A stretch of 12,549 nucleotides of DNA from Bacillota bacterium (GCA_023436225.1 JAEZKA010000062.1:1-12549); one strand, 5' to 3'. Counted from the first letter of the stretch, positions 1-7,830 are shown. Made by a program: numbers and translations. Notes: generated by a model not told the origin, from the sequence alone.

Positions 1-21
1 CTAAGTTGATGACGCAGTCCT
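1..21. repeat. Terminal direct repeat, left copy
   Basis: These 21 bases are identical to the last 21 bases of the window (12529-12549). The repeat lies inside ssrA, just 5' of the tag-coding part. Overlapping the two copies restores a continuous tmRNA gene, so this is either the closure point of a circular molecule, a junction of a tandem duplication, or an assembler overlap. It does not look like a usual integrase core site, since those lie at the 3' end of ssrA. Confidence 0.95.
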
Positions 22-76
22 AGTCTGCGAATGGCTACCGCAACTTCAAAACCCCCGTCGAAACCAGTACAACCCC
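1..76 (-). ncRNA. ssrA: tmRNA (ssrA), 5' part, cut by the window start
   Basis: The minus strand from position 76 reads GGGGTTG, then a GGTTTCGACGGGGGT block, the hallmark 5' end of tmRNA, and runs on to the window edge. The first seven bases pair (with G-U wobbles) with the CAGCTCC at the far end of the window (12240-12246), rebuilding the tRNA-like acceptor stem. tmRNA rescues stalled ribosomes with SmpB by tagging the unfinished protein. Only the first 76 nt are here; the remainder is found at 12239-12528, so the gene is intact only if the two window ends are joined. A promoter with a 17-bp spacer lies just upstream. Confidence 0.93.
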
Positions 77-118
77 GTTAGGTTAGTGTAAATTGATCTG
101 GCTTACAGACGCATACTT

Positions 119-147
119 ATCTTAATACATCTATATTCTAAAGTCAA
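119..147 (-). promoter_or_regulatory. ssrA promoter (sigma-A type)
   Basis: On the minus strand TTGACT (147-142) and TAAGAT (124-119) are separated by exactly 17 bp. This is a near-consensus housekeeping promoter. It would start transcription about 35 nt before the mature tmRNA 5' end at 76, leaving a leader for RNase P to remove, as is normal for pre-tmRNA. I see no clear terminator between the pxpA stop (253) and this promoter, so some read-through from the upstream operon is possible. Confidence 0.75.
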
Positions 148-252
148 GAGATTCGCCAGATGATTCAGATTATTCTGTTTCCACCTTAACTATTTTTTGA
201 TATTCTAGACAAAAATATGTAACCGCGTCATAACAGACAAGCAAAGACCAAG

Positions 253-1011
253 TTAGGAAAAAGCTATTACTTCAATGCCTTCAGCCTTTAGTGTCTGACT
301 GATTCTTTTTACAAAATCCAGAGCCTTCACACCGTCTCCATGGACGCATATGGAATCGGCCTTAATCTCTATCTCTTTTCCACTAATTGATGTAATCGTC
401 CCCTTCTTTATCATGTGGATTACCCGACGAATGGCTAGTTCTTCCTCCTCAATCATTGCTCCCGGTTTACTTCTTGCCACCAGGGTTCCATCATCCTCAT
501 ATGCACGATCTGCGAAAACCTCCTGTTTAAAGGTTAATCCTACCGTCTTTGCTGCTTTTTCCATCTGGCTGTTGCTAAGTCCCAGCAAAGCAATATTCTT
601 ATCAATTGCCGCAATACCCTCGCAAATTGCGTATGCTAATTCATAATCCTTTGCCGCCATATTATAAAAGGCACCGTGAGGCTTAACATGGTATAACGGT
701 ACACCTGCTGCTCGGCAAAAGCCCTCCAGAGCACCAATTTGATACATCGTGTAGGTTTTCGCCTCCTTTGCAGACAAGGTCATATTCCTTCGACCAAAAC
801 CAAGAAGATCCGGAAATCCTGTATGTGCTCCAACGTGTACGCCGTTTGCCTTTGCCATCTGTACCGTCTTCTCCATAATAACAGGATCGGAAGCATGATA
901 ACCGCAGGCAATGTTCGCAGATGATATATAAGGAAGAACCTCTTCGTCCATACCTAGCGTATACCTTCCAAAGCTTTCTCCTAAATCACAATTCAAATCA
1001 ATCTGATACAT
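253..1011 (-). CDS. pxpA: 5-oxoprolinase subunit A (LamB/YcsF family)
   Basis: PxpA is one of three subunits of the bacterial ATP-dependent 5-oxoprolinase, which opens 5-oxo-L-proline (pyroglutamate) to L-glutamate in the cytoplasm. The 252-residue length is typical of the family. Visible family motifs are DLNCDLGESFG at residues 5-15, ANIACGYHASDP at 32-43, GAHTGFPDLLGFGRR at 61-75, VKPHGAFYN at 109-117, EVFADRAYEDDGTL in the middle third, and CVHGD near the C-terminus. The ATG at 1011 is preceded by GGAGG at 7 nt. It is the last gene of the operon, 69 nt after the DUF1445 gene. It is separated from pxpB and pxpC by that gene, but all three subunits are in the same operon. Nothing looks broken. 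Confidence 0.95.
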   Translation of the reverse strand: MYQIDLNCDLGESFGRYTLGMDEEVLPYISSANIACGYHASDPVIMEKTVQMAKANGVHVGAHTGFPDLLGFGRRNMTLSAKEAKTYTMYQIGALEGFCRAAGVPLYHVKPHGAFYNMAAKDYELAYAICEGIAAIDKNIALLGLSNSQMEKAAKTVGLTFKQEVFADRAYEDDGTLVARSKPGAMIEEEELAIRRVIHMIKKGTITSISGKEIEIKADSICVHGDGVKALDFVKRISQTLKAEGIEVIAFS

Positions 1012-1080
1012 TAATTCACCTCCATATTCGTGTAATGGAACGAAATAAAGCAGCTGTCTATCGGTATGTTATTGCCTTCT

Positions 1081-1866
1081 CTATAGTTTTAATTCTACGT
1101 TCTTTACATCGGTGATAAACATATGACCCGGAGCATGTGTTATGGCGAAAGCCGGTTTTGTTGCCATGAGTGCTGCCTGCGGTGTAACGCCACAAGGCCA
1201 GAATACCGGCACTTCTCCTTCTTTAATTGTTACCGGATCTCCAAAATCCGGGTTGTTAATATTATAGATACCGATTGCTTCTGGATATCCAATATGTATC
1301 GGTGCTCCATGGACTCTGGGCATCGCAGCAGTGACTGAAACCGCTTTGGGAACATCCTTGTGCGGAATAGGCCTCATGCTTACAACCATCTTCCCTGTAA
1401 ATATTCCTGCTCTTTCACAACATATGTTAGTCATGTACATCGGGACATTACACTGCTCTTCAATATGTCTTACCGTAATATTGGCCTCCAATAAATCTTC
1501 TTCAAAGGAAAAGCTGCATCCGATTAAGAAGCTAACGAAATCAGGTTTCCAGAACTTTTCCACATCCATATATTCACCAGTCAGCTCCCCATATTCATAT
1601 ACTCTGTATTTTGGGAGGTCGGTAGCAATATCCGCATCCTTAGCCATATATCTTACTGCTCTTTCACCTGCATCCATAACCTCTAGGATTGGACACGCCT
1701 TCGGATTTCTCTGTGCAAAAAGCAGGAAATCATAGGCAAGCTCCTTTGGTAGAATTACCAGATTAGCTTGAGCATACCCACCACACATACCTGCAGTAGG
1801 GGTTGTAATCTTACTTTGTCTAGTTAAACTCCTGACTTCTGAAGGAGTATAATTTCTATAATCCAT
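1081..1866 (-). CDS. DUF1445 / UPF0317 hydro-lyase, D-glutamate cyclase N-terminal-like (YcsI family)
   Basis: This 261-residue protein has the normal length of the DUF1445 family (Bacillus YcsI), often annotated as putative hydro-lyase. Recognisable segments are the N-terminal TAGMCGGYAQANLVILP (residues 24-40), GCSFSFEEDLLEANI in the middle, NICCERAGIFTGKMVVSMRP, and a C-terminal APGHMFITD. In animals the same domain forms the N-terminal half of DGLUCY, which converts D-glutamate to 5-oxo-D-proline. The matching C-terminal half is encoded separately in this operon at 3624-4700. The likely role, by inference, is to supply 5-oxoproline to PxpABC. The start is supported by GGAGG followed by 5 nt and ATG. 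DUF1445 genes also sit beside pxp genes in Bacillus, so the link is not unique to this window. Confidence 0.88.
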   Translation of the reverse strand: MDYRNYTPSEVRSLTRQSKITTPTAGMCGGYAQANLVILPKELAYDFLLFAQRNPKACPILEVMDAGERAVRYMAKDADIATDLPKYRVYEYGELTGEYMDVEKFWKPDFVSFLIGCSFSFEEDLLEANITVRHIEEQCNVPMYMTNICCERAGIFTGKMVVSMRPIPHKDVPKAVSVTAAMPRVHGAPIHIGYPEAIGIYNINNPDFGDPVTIKEGEVPVFWPCGVTPQAALMATKPAFAITHAPGHMFITDVKNVELKL

Positions 1867-1905
1867 ATTTACCTCCGTTTCAACGGCTTAGACGATACTA
1901 TCACA

Positions 1906-2850
1906 CTAGCTTCTTAATAACCTCTGAAGCTTAATCATATCTTTCTTATGTTTTTTATAAAGTTTATGAGCATTTTTTAACGTAATCCTTTGAAATCTAA
2001 TTTCGTCTCCCGGCTTACACTGAGCAATACTTGGAATGTCCGTAGAAATAACAGTTCCTATTTTGGCATATCCACCGGTTGTTTGCCTATCTGAAAGCAT
2101 TACGATTGGCTGTCCGTTTGATGAGACTTGAATGGAACCTAGCGAAATTCCGTCCGATATAATATCCGTGGCCTGTATGCTGTTAATAATCGGTCCGGAA
2201 AGCTTACAAGCCATCCTATTAGAATCATTAGTTAAACTATAGCTCCCTGTTTCAAAGGTATGAATCCCTTCGCTGGTAAAATAATCATCCTGGGGACCCA
2301 TAACTACCCTAATAAGCTTCGGTGAATCCTCAGTGTCCGAGTGTATGTAGGTGCGTTTCTCCATATTAGGCAGTATACTTATCGATTTCACAAATAGTAT
2401 TTCGTCATTGGCCTTTAACGCCCTGCCATTAAAACCGCCGATTGCACATTTTATATCGGTAGATTTACTTCCCAAGCACTCTTTTATCTTAAGACCACCG
2501 GCAAAGGCAATATAACTACGACAACCCTTTGCTGCAAATGCAAGTATCAAGTCCTCTCCCGCTTTCATAGCCACTGCGGTGTTCATGGAAATCTCTTTCT
2601 CATTCACCTTTGGCTTCATATCAGCGCCTGTAATAGCTATCACAGTATCCTCAGTAAAATGAATTATGGGCCCAAAGAGGGTACACTCTAATACTGCTTC
2701 TCCCATCTCATTTCCAACTAAACAATTGGCGATTTCCATGGCCTTAATATCTACGGCTCCTGATGGTGAGAAGCCTATTTCTCCATAACCAATTCTTCCA
2801 TAATCCTGTACGGTGGTTAATGCACCCGGAGATATTATTTGTATACTCAT
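1906..2850 (-). CDS. pxpC: 5-oxoprolinase subunit C (KipA/AHS2 family)
   Basis: PxpC resembles the carboxyltransferase half of urea amidolyase and works with PxpA and PxpB to hydrolyse 5-oxoproline with ATP. Family signatures are ISPGALTTVQDYGRIGY at the N-terminus, GFSPSGAVD shortly after, AFAGG in the first half, GPQDDYFT after the middle, and near the C-terminus the block SNGQPIVMLSDRQTTGGYAKIG followed by KPGDEIRFQRI. I start it at the ATG at 2850 (314 residues) because GGAG lies 6 nt upstream. A TTG four codons earlier would place the start within that ribosome binding site. Older literature links KipA/KipI to sporulation kinase control, but the complete pxpABC set here argues for the metabolic role. 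Confidence 0.94.
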   Translation of the reverse strand: MSIQIISPGALTTVQDYGRIGYGEIGFSPSGAVDIKAMEIANCLVGNEMGEAVLECTLFGPIIHFTEDTVIAITGADMKPKVNEKEISMNTAVAMKAGEDLILAFAAKGCRSYIAFAGGLKIKECLGSKSTDIKCAIGGFNGRALKANDEILFVKSISILPNMEKRTYIHSDTEDSPKLIRVVMGPQDDYFTSEGIHTFETGSYSLTNDSNRMACKLSGPIINSIQATDIISDGISLGSIQVSSNGQPIVMLSDRQTTGGYAKIGTVISTDIPSIAQCKPGDEIRFQRITLKNAHKLYKKHKKDMIKLQRLLRS

Positions 2851-2901
2851 ATTTAGCTCCAATCCGTGCCTTACAGCGACAAAAATAATTAGAAAAGAGG
2901 T

Positions 2902-3624
2902 TCATAACGAATTATTAATGGCTATTTTACACTGATATTGCCCATTTTTAACCAGCTCTTCGATACTTAAAAACTCAGCCTCATCAATCGGTTGAAAATG
3001 AATATAATCACCGGCTTCATAAAGTGTAGGCTTCTCCAGACCACTATCATATAGCTTTAAGGGTGTTCTTCCGATCAGCCTCCAGCCTCCCGGTGATTCA
3101 ACGGGATAAACCCCTGTCTGTTCTCCGCCTATTCCGACAGATCCGGCCGGAATCAATGTTCTCGGATTTGATAGCCTTGGTGTGACCAATCTATGATCAA
3201 GTCCACCTAAATAAGGAAAGCCGGGTAAGAATCCCAACATATAAATCAGATAATCCACGCCTGAATGTATATTAATTACCTCCGCTTCACTCATTCCAAC
3301 ATGTTTGGCGACCTCTATCAGGTCAACACCGTATTGTCCCCCATAGCATACAGGGATTTCAATAATTCTATTTGTCTTTCCCCCCATATCTCCATCTTCA
3401 TTAGAAACAGACTCGATATATTTACAAAGCTTTTTATATGTAATGATAGACGGGTTGTAATACACCAATAAAGACCGAAATGTGGGCACGGTTTCAATGA
3501 TACCCTTTATTTCATTCTTTCTTAATCTTTGATTCAACTGCCTGACTTGACCATTACAAGCAGTACTTATTTCATTACCAAATTCCACAACCAGCGCTAA
3601 ATCTCCTGACGGTAATATACGCAT
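2902..3624 (-). CDS. pxpB: 5-oxoprolinase subunit B (KipI/AHS1 family)
   Basis: This 240-residue protein carries the AHS1 domain. The most diagnostic stretch runs from GFLPGFPYLGGLD at residues 131-143 through TPRLSNPR (148-155) and IPAGSVGIGGEQTGVYP (158-174) to SPGGWRLIGRTPL (177-189), which contains the conserved Ser, Gly and Arg positions. PxpB pairs with PxpC; in many bacteria the two are fused. Here they are separate and 51 nt apart, counting from the preferred pxpC start. The ATG overlaps the stop of the DUF4392 gene by one base (TAATG) and has GGGAGG upstream, so translation is probably coupled to that gene. This supports a joint function of cyclase-like protein and 5-oxoprolinase. 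Confidence 0.94.
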   Translation of the reverse strand: MRILPSGDLALVVEFGNEISTACNGQVRQLNQRLRKNEIKGIIETVPTFRSLLVYYNPSIITYKKLCKYIESVSNEDGDMGGKTNRIIEIPVCYGGQYGVDLIEVAKHVGMSEAEVINIHSGVDYLIYMLGFLPGFPYLGGLDHRLVTPRLSNPRTLIPAGSVGIGGEQTGVYPVESPGGWRLIGRTPLKLYDSGLEKPTLYEAGDYIHFQPIDEAEFLSIEELVKNGQYQCKIAINNSL

Positions 3625-4700
3625 TACTGCCTCCCTTCCTGATAAAATCCTTTTGCAATCACATTGTCAAACCAGTGATCGGTTCTACCCTCGAACTTAA
3701 TTGCATATCCTACACACTGGCGCATAAGCTCAACAATATTAACATTCATTTTTGTATTAAAGCCATCAATTCCGGGGATAAGGGAGCCTGTCATATCAAT
3801 AATGCCACTTCTTGTAGCAACTCGCATCACTTCCATTTCCATATCTCCCTTATGGAAAATGTCCAAGTCCTTCTTAAGAAATGCAATCGCAGCCATGAGT
3901 CCATAGCATCCCCAATCAGACACCGTTGCAGTGATTATATTATCTGCCTTTGTTGCTGCCAGGATACCCTTATGACAATCACACTTACATTGATTTTCTT
4001 CAGCATAAGGAATATATTTTTTGATATGTTCTCCTATCGTCCCCATTCCAATTTCATTTCCCAAATCACCTATGGCAAAATTGAGAACCCCTCTATCCTT
4101 TAACTTTTGAAACAAAACATCTGTCTTTGCTTCAAGTTCGGTAACGTTTACCCCAATTGCATTATGATACTCGCCACATTCATTCGCTCCGGGTGCCTCA
4201 ATCGCAATAACAGCTTTCGGGAGTATTTTTGAGACAATCTGTTCCGCTTGTTCCTCTGCTTCACTTCTATCTTTTGTAAAAGTAATTACTCCCATCGAAA
4301 CGGGAAGCTGTGCTACCTTATCTAAATCTTCATAGCAATGAAGTCCTACAACATTTGCACATTTTTTTACAGCTTCTATGTTTTCTTTTGGGCAAATAAT
4401 CACAGGTTTTGCATTAAAAGCCTGTACAATGGAACGGGAAAGGAGCATGGAGCTTATAATTCCGTCCATTTCCGGTGCTTTATGAGGAAGCAATATGAAA
4501 CCGGTAAGAATAAATATAAAGTCATTAGCCTTAATATTTCCAACCATTTTTTTTGCGCAGTGCATTGTTAATGGCTCTCCTGTATATGCCCTGCTACCTG
4601 CATATAGAATACGGCAGACTCCATAACCTCTGGGATCCAGGTTCATCATTGTATCCAGGTTCTCTCCCATGTTATATATCGTCAACTCCTCATTTGTCAT
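3624..4700 (-). CDS. DUF4392 protein, D-glutamate cyclase C-terminal-like
   Basis: The 358-residue protein matches my recollection of the DUF4392 family, the C-terminal half of animal D-glutamate cyclase (DGLUCY). Useful landmarks are FILTGF (residues 63-68), AIEAPGANECGEYHNAIG (166-183) and GDLGNEIGMGTIGEHI (211-226), the last fitting the family's GD-GNE-GMG block. A cysteine cluster CKCDC at 238-242 could bind metal or be structural. The other DGLUCY half is the DUF1445 gene three genes downstream. The ATG at 4700 has GGAGG 11 nt upstream, slightly long; no better in-frame start is visible. It begins 6 nt after the aminotransferase stop and overlaps pxpB by one base, so it is tightly embedded in the operon. 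Role in making 5-oxoproline from D-glutamate is inferred. Confidence 0.85.
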   Translation of the reverse strand: MTNEELTIYNMGENLDTMMNLDPRGYGVCRILYAGSRAYTGEPLTMHCAKKMVGNIKANDFIFILTGFILLPHKAPEMDGIISSMLLSRSIVQAFNAKPVIICPKENIEAVKKCANVVGLHCYEDLDKVAQLPVSMGVITFTKDRSEAEEQAEQIVSKILPKAVIAIEAPGANECGEYHNAIGVNVTELEAKTDVLFQKLKDRGVLNFAIGDLGNEIGMGTIGEHIKKYIPYAEENQCKCDCHKGILAATKADNIITATVSDWGCYGLMAAIAFLKKDLDIFHKGDMEMEVMRVATRSGIIDMTGSLIPGIDGFNTKMNVNIVELMRQCVGYAIKFEGRTDHWFDNVIAKGFYQEGRQ

Positions 4701-4706
4701 GGAAAT

Positions 4707-5555
4707 TCATGCCTCCTTCTGCTTTGTGGCCACTAAGTACTCCTCCATAAGTGCGTCCTGTAATTTGCGAAGTAGTTCCGGCGCTTTACCTCCAACCTTC
4801 TGACCATCTATTTCATAAGCTGACAAGCAAAAATTACTCGAGGAACTTATAATAACTTCATCGGCCTCCATCATTTCAGTTACCGTAAATATAGTTTCAT
4901 CCACCGGAATATATAATTGCTTACACATTTTGATCAAATGAGCTCTGGCAATTCCAGGAAGAATATAATGATCTGCCGGAGGTGTAATAAATTTACCATC
5001 CTTGATAATATGTAAACTGCTATGTGAACATTCGGTAACTCTTTCTCCACGATGGAATATAATCTCATCGCAACCAGCCAGCTCACCCTTTTGCGAAGCC
5101 ATAACATTCGGCAGCAAATTAAGTGTCTTTATATTGCAATGTAAAAACCTTGTATCTTCAATAGTGATTAGTTTTAATTGCTTATTTGGATCACCTATTT
5201 TTGATGGTCGAATCATAATCCATACCTTTGCCTCTTGATCAGGAAATGCATGTTTCCTGGGAGCGATCGCCCTAGTAACCTGCCAATAAACAAAAAGTTC
5301 ATCACCGTCTACCTTACTTACCATCTCTTTCAGAATTTTCTTCAGTTCCTCCTTGGCATGAGGAATTTTAATTTGCAGTAATCCGGCACTGTTGTAAAAC
5401 CTATCAATATGCTCGTCTAAATTAAAAATAATATGATTACCCGCACAGGTAGCATCATATACTCCATCACCATAATAATGAACCCTGTCATCAAAAGGCA
5501 CTGTCATATTTTCGATTAAATCATATTTTCCATCATAATATCCTAAGTTTTCCAT
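4707..5555 (-). CDS. dat: D-amino acid aminotransferase (class IV, PLP-dependent)
   Basis: The 282-residue protein aligns by eye with Bacillus D-amino acid transaminase, which transfers the amino group of a D-amino acid (typically D-alanine) to 2-oxoglutarate, giving D-glutamate. Key residues are in place: Y33 in GDGVYDA, R52 in HIDRFY, the D-side RxH substrate motif R100-K101-H102, the PLP lysine K143 in NIKTLNLL, and E175 in VTEC. The RxH pair separates it from branched-chain and 4-amino-4-deoxychorismate relatives. The PLP loop reads TECSHSSL where Bacillus enzymes have TEGSSSNV, which may shift substrate range. Ribosome binding site is weak (AGGTGA). D-glutamate formed here is the expected substrate for the two cyclase-like proteins of the operon. 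Confidence 0.88.
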   Translation of the reverse strand: MENLGYYDGKYDLIENMTVPFDDRVHYYGDGVYDATCAGNHIIFNLDEHIDRFYNSAGLLQIKIPHAKEELKKILKEMVSKVDGDELFVYWQVTRAIAPRKHAFPDQEAKVWIMIRPSKIGDPNKQLKLITIEDTRFLHCNIKTLNLLPNVMASQKGELAGCDEIIFHRGERVTECSHSSLHIIKDGKFITPPADHYILPGIARAHLIKMCKQLYIPVDETIFTVTEMMEADEVIISSSSNFCLSAYEIDGQKVGGKAPELLRKLQDALMEEYLVATKQKEA

Positions 5556-5632
5556 TCACCTACACCTGATTTCTAATTATTTTATATGGTAATAGTAAAT
5601 AAAGCATAATGTAATTTAGGTAGGAATAGCTT

Positions 5633-6256
5633 CTACTCACCTAATCTTAATGAAACGTAGCTCTTAATTAATTCAACCGTTTTCTTATACCCCAGTTTAC
5701 CGGTATTGAGACACAAATCGTAATTATCAGGATTTCTCCACTTCTTACCGGTGTGGTATTTGTAATAATTACTTCTGAATTTATTATTCTTTGCTATATA
5801 TTTCTTTGCTTCTTTCTTATTGAAGACAAATCGCTCCATCACATGCTGTATACAAGTTTCTGCATCCGCAGACAGGAAAATAGAGATCATGTTTTTCTTG
5901 TCCCGTAAAATATAATCACCAGCTCTTCCAATTACAATAAAGGATTCTACCTCTGCAAGATTTCGAAGTACTTTGGCTTGATAATTGAAAAGATTATTAT
6001 CTGAAGTAAAATTATCACTTTCCGGAGGAATTAATTCTCCATTGTATACCTTTTTTGAAATTTGATACAAAATGGTGTTCTTAACTGTTTCGTCCGCCTC
6101 TAAAAACAAGGTTTCATTAATTCCGCTGTCTTCTGAAGCTAAGCGTAAAAGCTGTCTGTCATATAGTGCAATTCCATACTCCTCTGCAAGCATTTTACTT
6201 ATGGTGGTTGCCCCACTCCCGCAGGTTCTTGTAATAGCAAGAATAAAATGTTCCAT
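5633..6256 (-). CDS. Cytidylate kinase-like family protein
   Basis: This 207-residue protein looks like the cytidylate-kinase-like family (Cytidylate_kin2), small P-loop NMP-kinase relatives of mostly unknown substrate. The N-terminus reads ITRTCGSGATTISKMLAEEYGI, a P-loop-like turn without the usual GK[ST] lysine, followed by ALYDRQLL. The block FIVIGRAGDYIL and the following ISIFLSADAE fit the central strand and loop of the fold. The C-terminal half is rich in Lys, Asn and Tyr. GGAGGG 5 nt before ATG supports the start. It lies 70 nt after livF and 77 nt before dat. I cannot name its substrate; it may phosphorylate a nucleotide or another small molecule, or act as a regulator. Confidence 0.8.
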   Translation of the reverse strand: MEHFILAITRTCGSGATTISKMLAEEYGIALYDRQLLRLASEDSGINETLFLEADETVKNTILYQISKKVYNGELIPPESDNFTSDNNLFNYQAKVLRNLAEVESFIVIGRAGDYILRDKKNMISIFLSADAETCIQHVMERFVFNKKEAKKYIAKNNKFRSNYYKYHTGKKWRNPDNYDLCLNTGKLGYKKTVELIKSYVSLRLGE

Positions 6257-6272
6257 ACCTACCCTCCATTTT

Positions 6273-6288
6273 GTCGCCTTGCGGCGTC
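6273..6288 (-). other. Small GC-rich hairpin with GCAA tetraloop before the kinase-like gene
   Basis: The minus strand reads GACGCC-GCAA-GGCGAC. Five of six base pairs form and the loop is a GNRA tetraloop. It stands 8 nt before the GGAGG of the kinase-like gene and has no U-tract, so it is not a terminator. It could tune translation or mRNA processing between livF and the downstream genes, or be chance. Confidence 0.35.
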
Positions 6289-6326
6289 ATCACTTATCAT
6301 AAATTACTCATAAGTTCCTTTCGAGA

Positions 6327-7034
6327 CTATTGACCAAGGTATGCCTTACGGACTCTGTCATCTTCTAGCAACTCCTTGGCTTTCCCACTAATAGTAATGT
6401 TACCGGTTTCCAAAACATAAGCTCTGTCAGCAATACTAAGTGCCATTTTGGCATTCTGCTCGACTAATAGTATTGTTATCCCAATATCGTGGCAATAACG
6501 AATGATACTAAATATTTCCTTCACTAAGATAGGTGATAATCCCATGGATGGTTCATCAAGTAACAATATTTTAGGATCTGCCATTAAGGCTCTGCCCATT
6601 GCCAGCATCTGCTGTTCACCGCCTGACAGCGTCCCTGCCAGCTGTTTGTATCTTTCCTTCAATCTGGGGAAACGTTCAAATACCAGCTTAAAGTTTTTTT
6701 CCAGCTCACCTTTATTTTTTTTAGTAGAGTAAGCACCCATTTCTAAGTTTTCCAAAACTGTCATATCGGGGAAAATATGTCTTCCTTCCGGAACATGACT
6801 GATACCATATTTTACTAATTTACTGGCGTCCATTGTGCGCAGGTCTAGATCTCCATAATTTATGGTACCGCTTTTTGCAACCTTAAGACCGGTAACAGTA
6901 TGCAGAATTGTTGTTTTTCCGGCACCGTTCGCTCCGATTAATGAAACAATTTCTCCATCCTTGACCTCCAGACTAACTCCATGAATGGCGTGAATAGCAC
7001 CATATGAAACATGTAAATCTTTAATTGATAACAT
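6327..7034 (-). CDS. livF: ABC transporter ATP-binding protein, LivF type
   Basis: One of two cytoplasmic ATPases of a branched-chain/hydrophobic amino acid (HAAT family) importer. With the start at 7034 it has 235 residues, the usual LivF length. Walker A GANGAGKTT lies at residues 34-42, the signature LSGGEQQ at 136-142, and Walker B ILLLDEPSMGL at 156-166. The LivF-like VPEGRHIFPDMTVLENL follows at 81-97. I prefer this ATG over one 15 codons upstream because GGGGGAG lies 6 nt before it and the upstream start would overlap livG. It ends the transporter block; the next gene follows after 70 nt. Confidence 0.94.
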   Translation of the reverse strand: MLSIKDLHVSYGAIHAIHGVSLEVKDGEIVSLIGANGAGKTTILHTVTGLKVAKSGTINYGDLDLRTMDASKLVKYGISHVPEGRHIFPDMTVLENLEMGAYSTKKNKGELEKNFKLVFERFPRLKERYKQLAGTLSGGEQQMLAMGRALMADPKILLLDEPSMGLSPILVKEIFSIIRYCHDIGITILLVEQNAKMALSIADRAYVLETGNITISGKAKELLEDDRVRKAYLGQ

Positions 7035-7047
7035 ACGTACTCTCCCC

Positions 7048-7830
7048 CTATTCGTCATCTTTACCGAGATAAGCCTCAATTACTCTAGGGTGATTGGCAA
7101 TCTCCCCCGGTGTTCCAAATGCTATTGTTTCGCCGTAATCTATAACTTGAATTTTTTCACATATCTTCATAACTAAGCTCATATCATGCTCAATCAGTAA
7201 TACAGAAATATTAAATTTCTTACGAATAACATTTATAATATCAAGCAATTCTTCTGTTTCCGTAGGATTCATACCTGCCGCAGGTTCATCCAAAAGCAAT
7301 AATGTCATTCCTGTTGCAAGAGCTCTTGCAATTTCAAGTCTCCTTTGTTGCCCGTAAGGAAGATTCTGAGCTACAAAATCGGCTTTATCTCCAAGATTCA
7401 CTACGTTTAAAAGCTCCCTCGCTTTAGCATCTATCTCCGCTTCTTCCGTCCAATAGCTTGGAAAACGAGAAATTGCTGTAAATACCGAATATTTCATCTT
7501 CATATTCATAGCAACTTTAACATTCTCAAGCGCAGTCATTTTCTTAAAAAGACGTATGTTTTGAAAAGTCCTTGCGATGCCAGCCTGCACTACTTGATGG
7601 ATCTTTTTTCCGTTCATTTTCTCACCATTAAGAAAAAATGCACCTTCTGTAGGCTTATATACTCCGGTAAGTAAATTGAATACCGTTGTTTTTCCGGCAC
7701 CATTCGGACCAATTAATCCGTATAATTCGCCTTTCCCTATTTCAATATTAAAATCACTTACCGCCTTAAGTCCTCCAAAAGCAATTCCTAAATGTGATAC
7801 TTTCAATACAGGTTGTACTGTACTCATCAT
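7048..7830 (-). CDS. livG: ABC transporter ATP-binding protein, LivG type
   Basis: Second ATPase of the importer, 260 residues. Walker A GPNGAGKTT is at residues 41-49, the HAAT-type motif GIARTFQNIRLF at 84-95, the variant signature LPYGQQRRLEIARAL at 157-171 (typical of LivG), and Walker B LLLLDEPAAGMNP at 177-189. IEHDMSLVM follows. The start ATG overlaps the livM stop by 4 nt (ATGA) and is preceded by GGAGG at 7 nt, showing translational coupling with the permease gene. It pairs with LivF beneath the LivH-LivM membrane channel. Confidence 0.95.
   Translation of the reverse strand: MMSTVQPVLKVSHLGIAFGGLKAVSDFNIEIGKGELYGLIGPNGAGKTTVFNLLTGVYKPTEGAFFLNGEKMNGKKIHQVVQAGIARTFQNIRLFKKMTALENVKVAMNMKMKYSVFTAISRFPSYWTEEAEIDAKARELLNVVNLGDKADFVAQNLPYGQQRRLEIARALATGMTLLLLDEPAAGMNPTETEELLDIINVIRKKFNISVLLIEHDMSLVMKICEKIQVIDYGETIAFGTPGEIANHPRVIEAYLGKDDE

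Noticed and set aside
1..21. Integrase attachment core in ssrA
   Set aside because: Elements that target ssrA normally use its 3' end, no integrase is present, and the orientation of the two halves gives an intact gene on the circle rather than a split chromosomal gene.
1..76. A naturally permuted two-piece tmRNA
   Set aside because: Known permuted tmRNAs have both pieces close together in reversed order with a processed spacer; here the parts are 12 kb apart and share an exact overlap, and the closed gene is a normal one-piece tmRNA.
77..252. A terminator after pxpA
   Set aside because: No convincing GC-rich stem with a following U-tract is visible on the minus strand between 252 and 148; only the ssrA promoter is supported.
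1906..2850. KipA/KipI as sporulation kinase regulators
   Set aside because: The full pxpABC set with D-glutamate cyclase-like partners points to 5-oxoproline metabolism, now the accepted role for this family.
7035..7079. Longer LivF start 15 codons upstream
   Set aside because: It would overlap livG, has no good ribosome binding site and adds a non-conserved basic N-terminus; the ATG at 7034 behind GGGGGAG is better.
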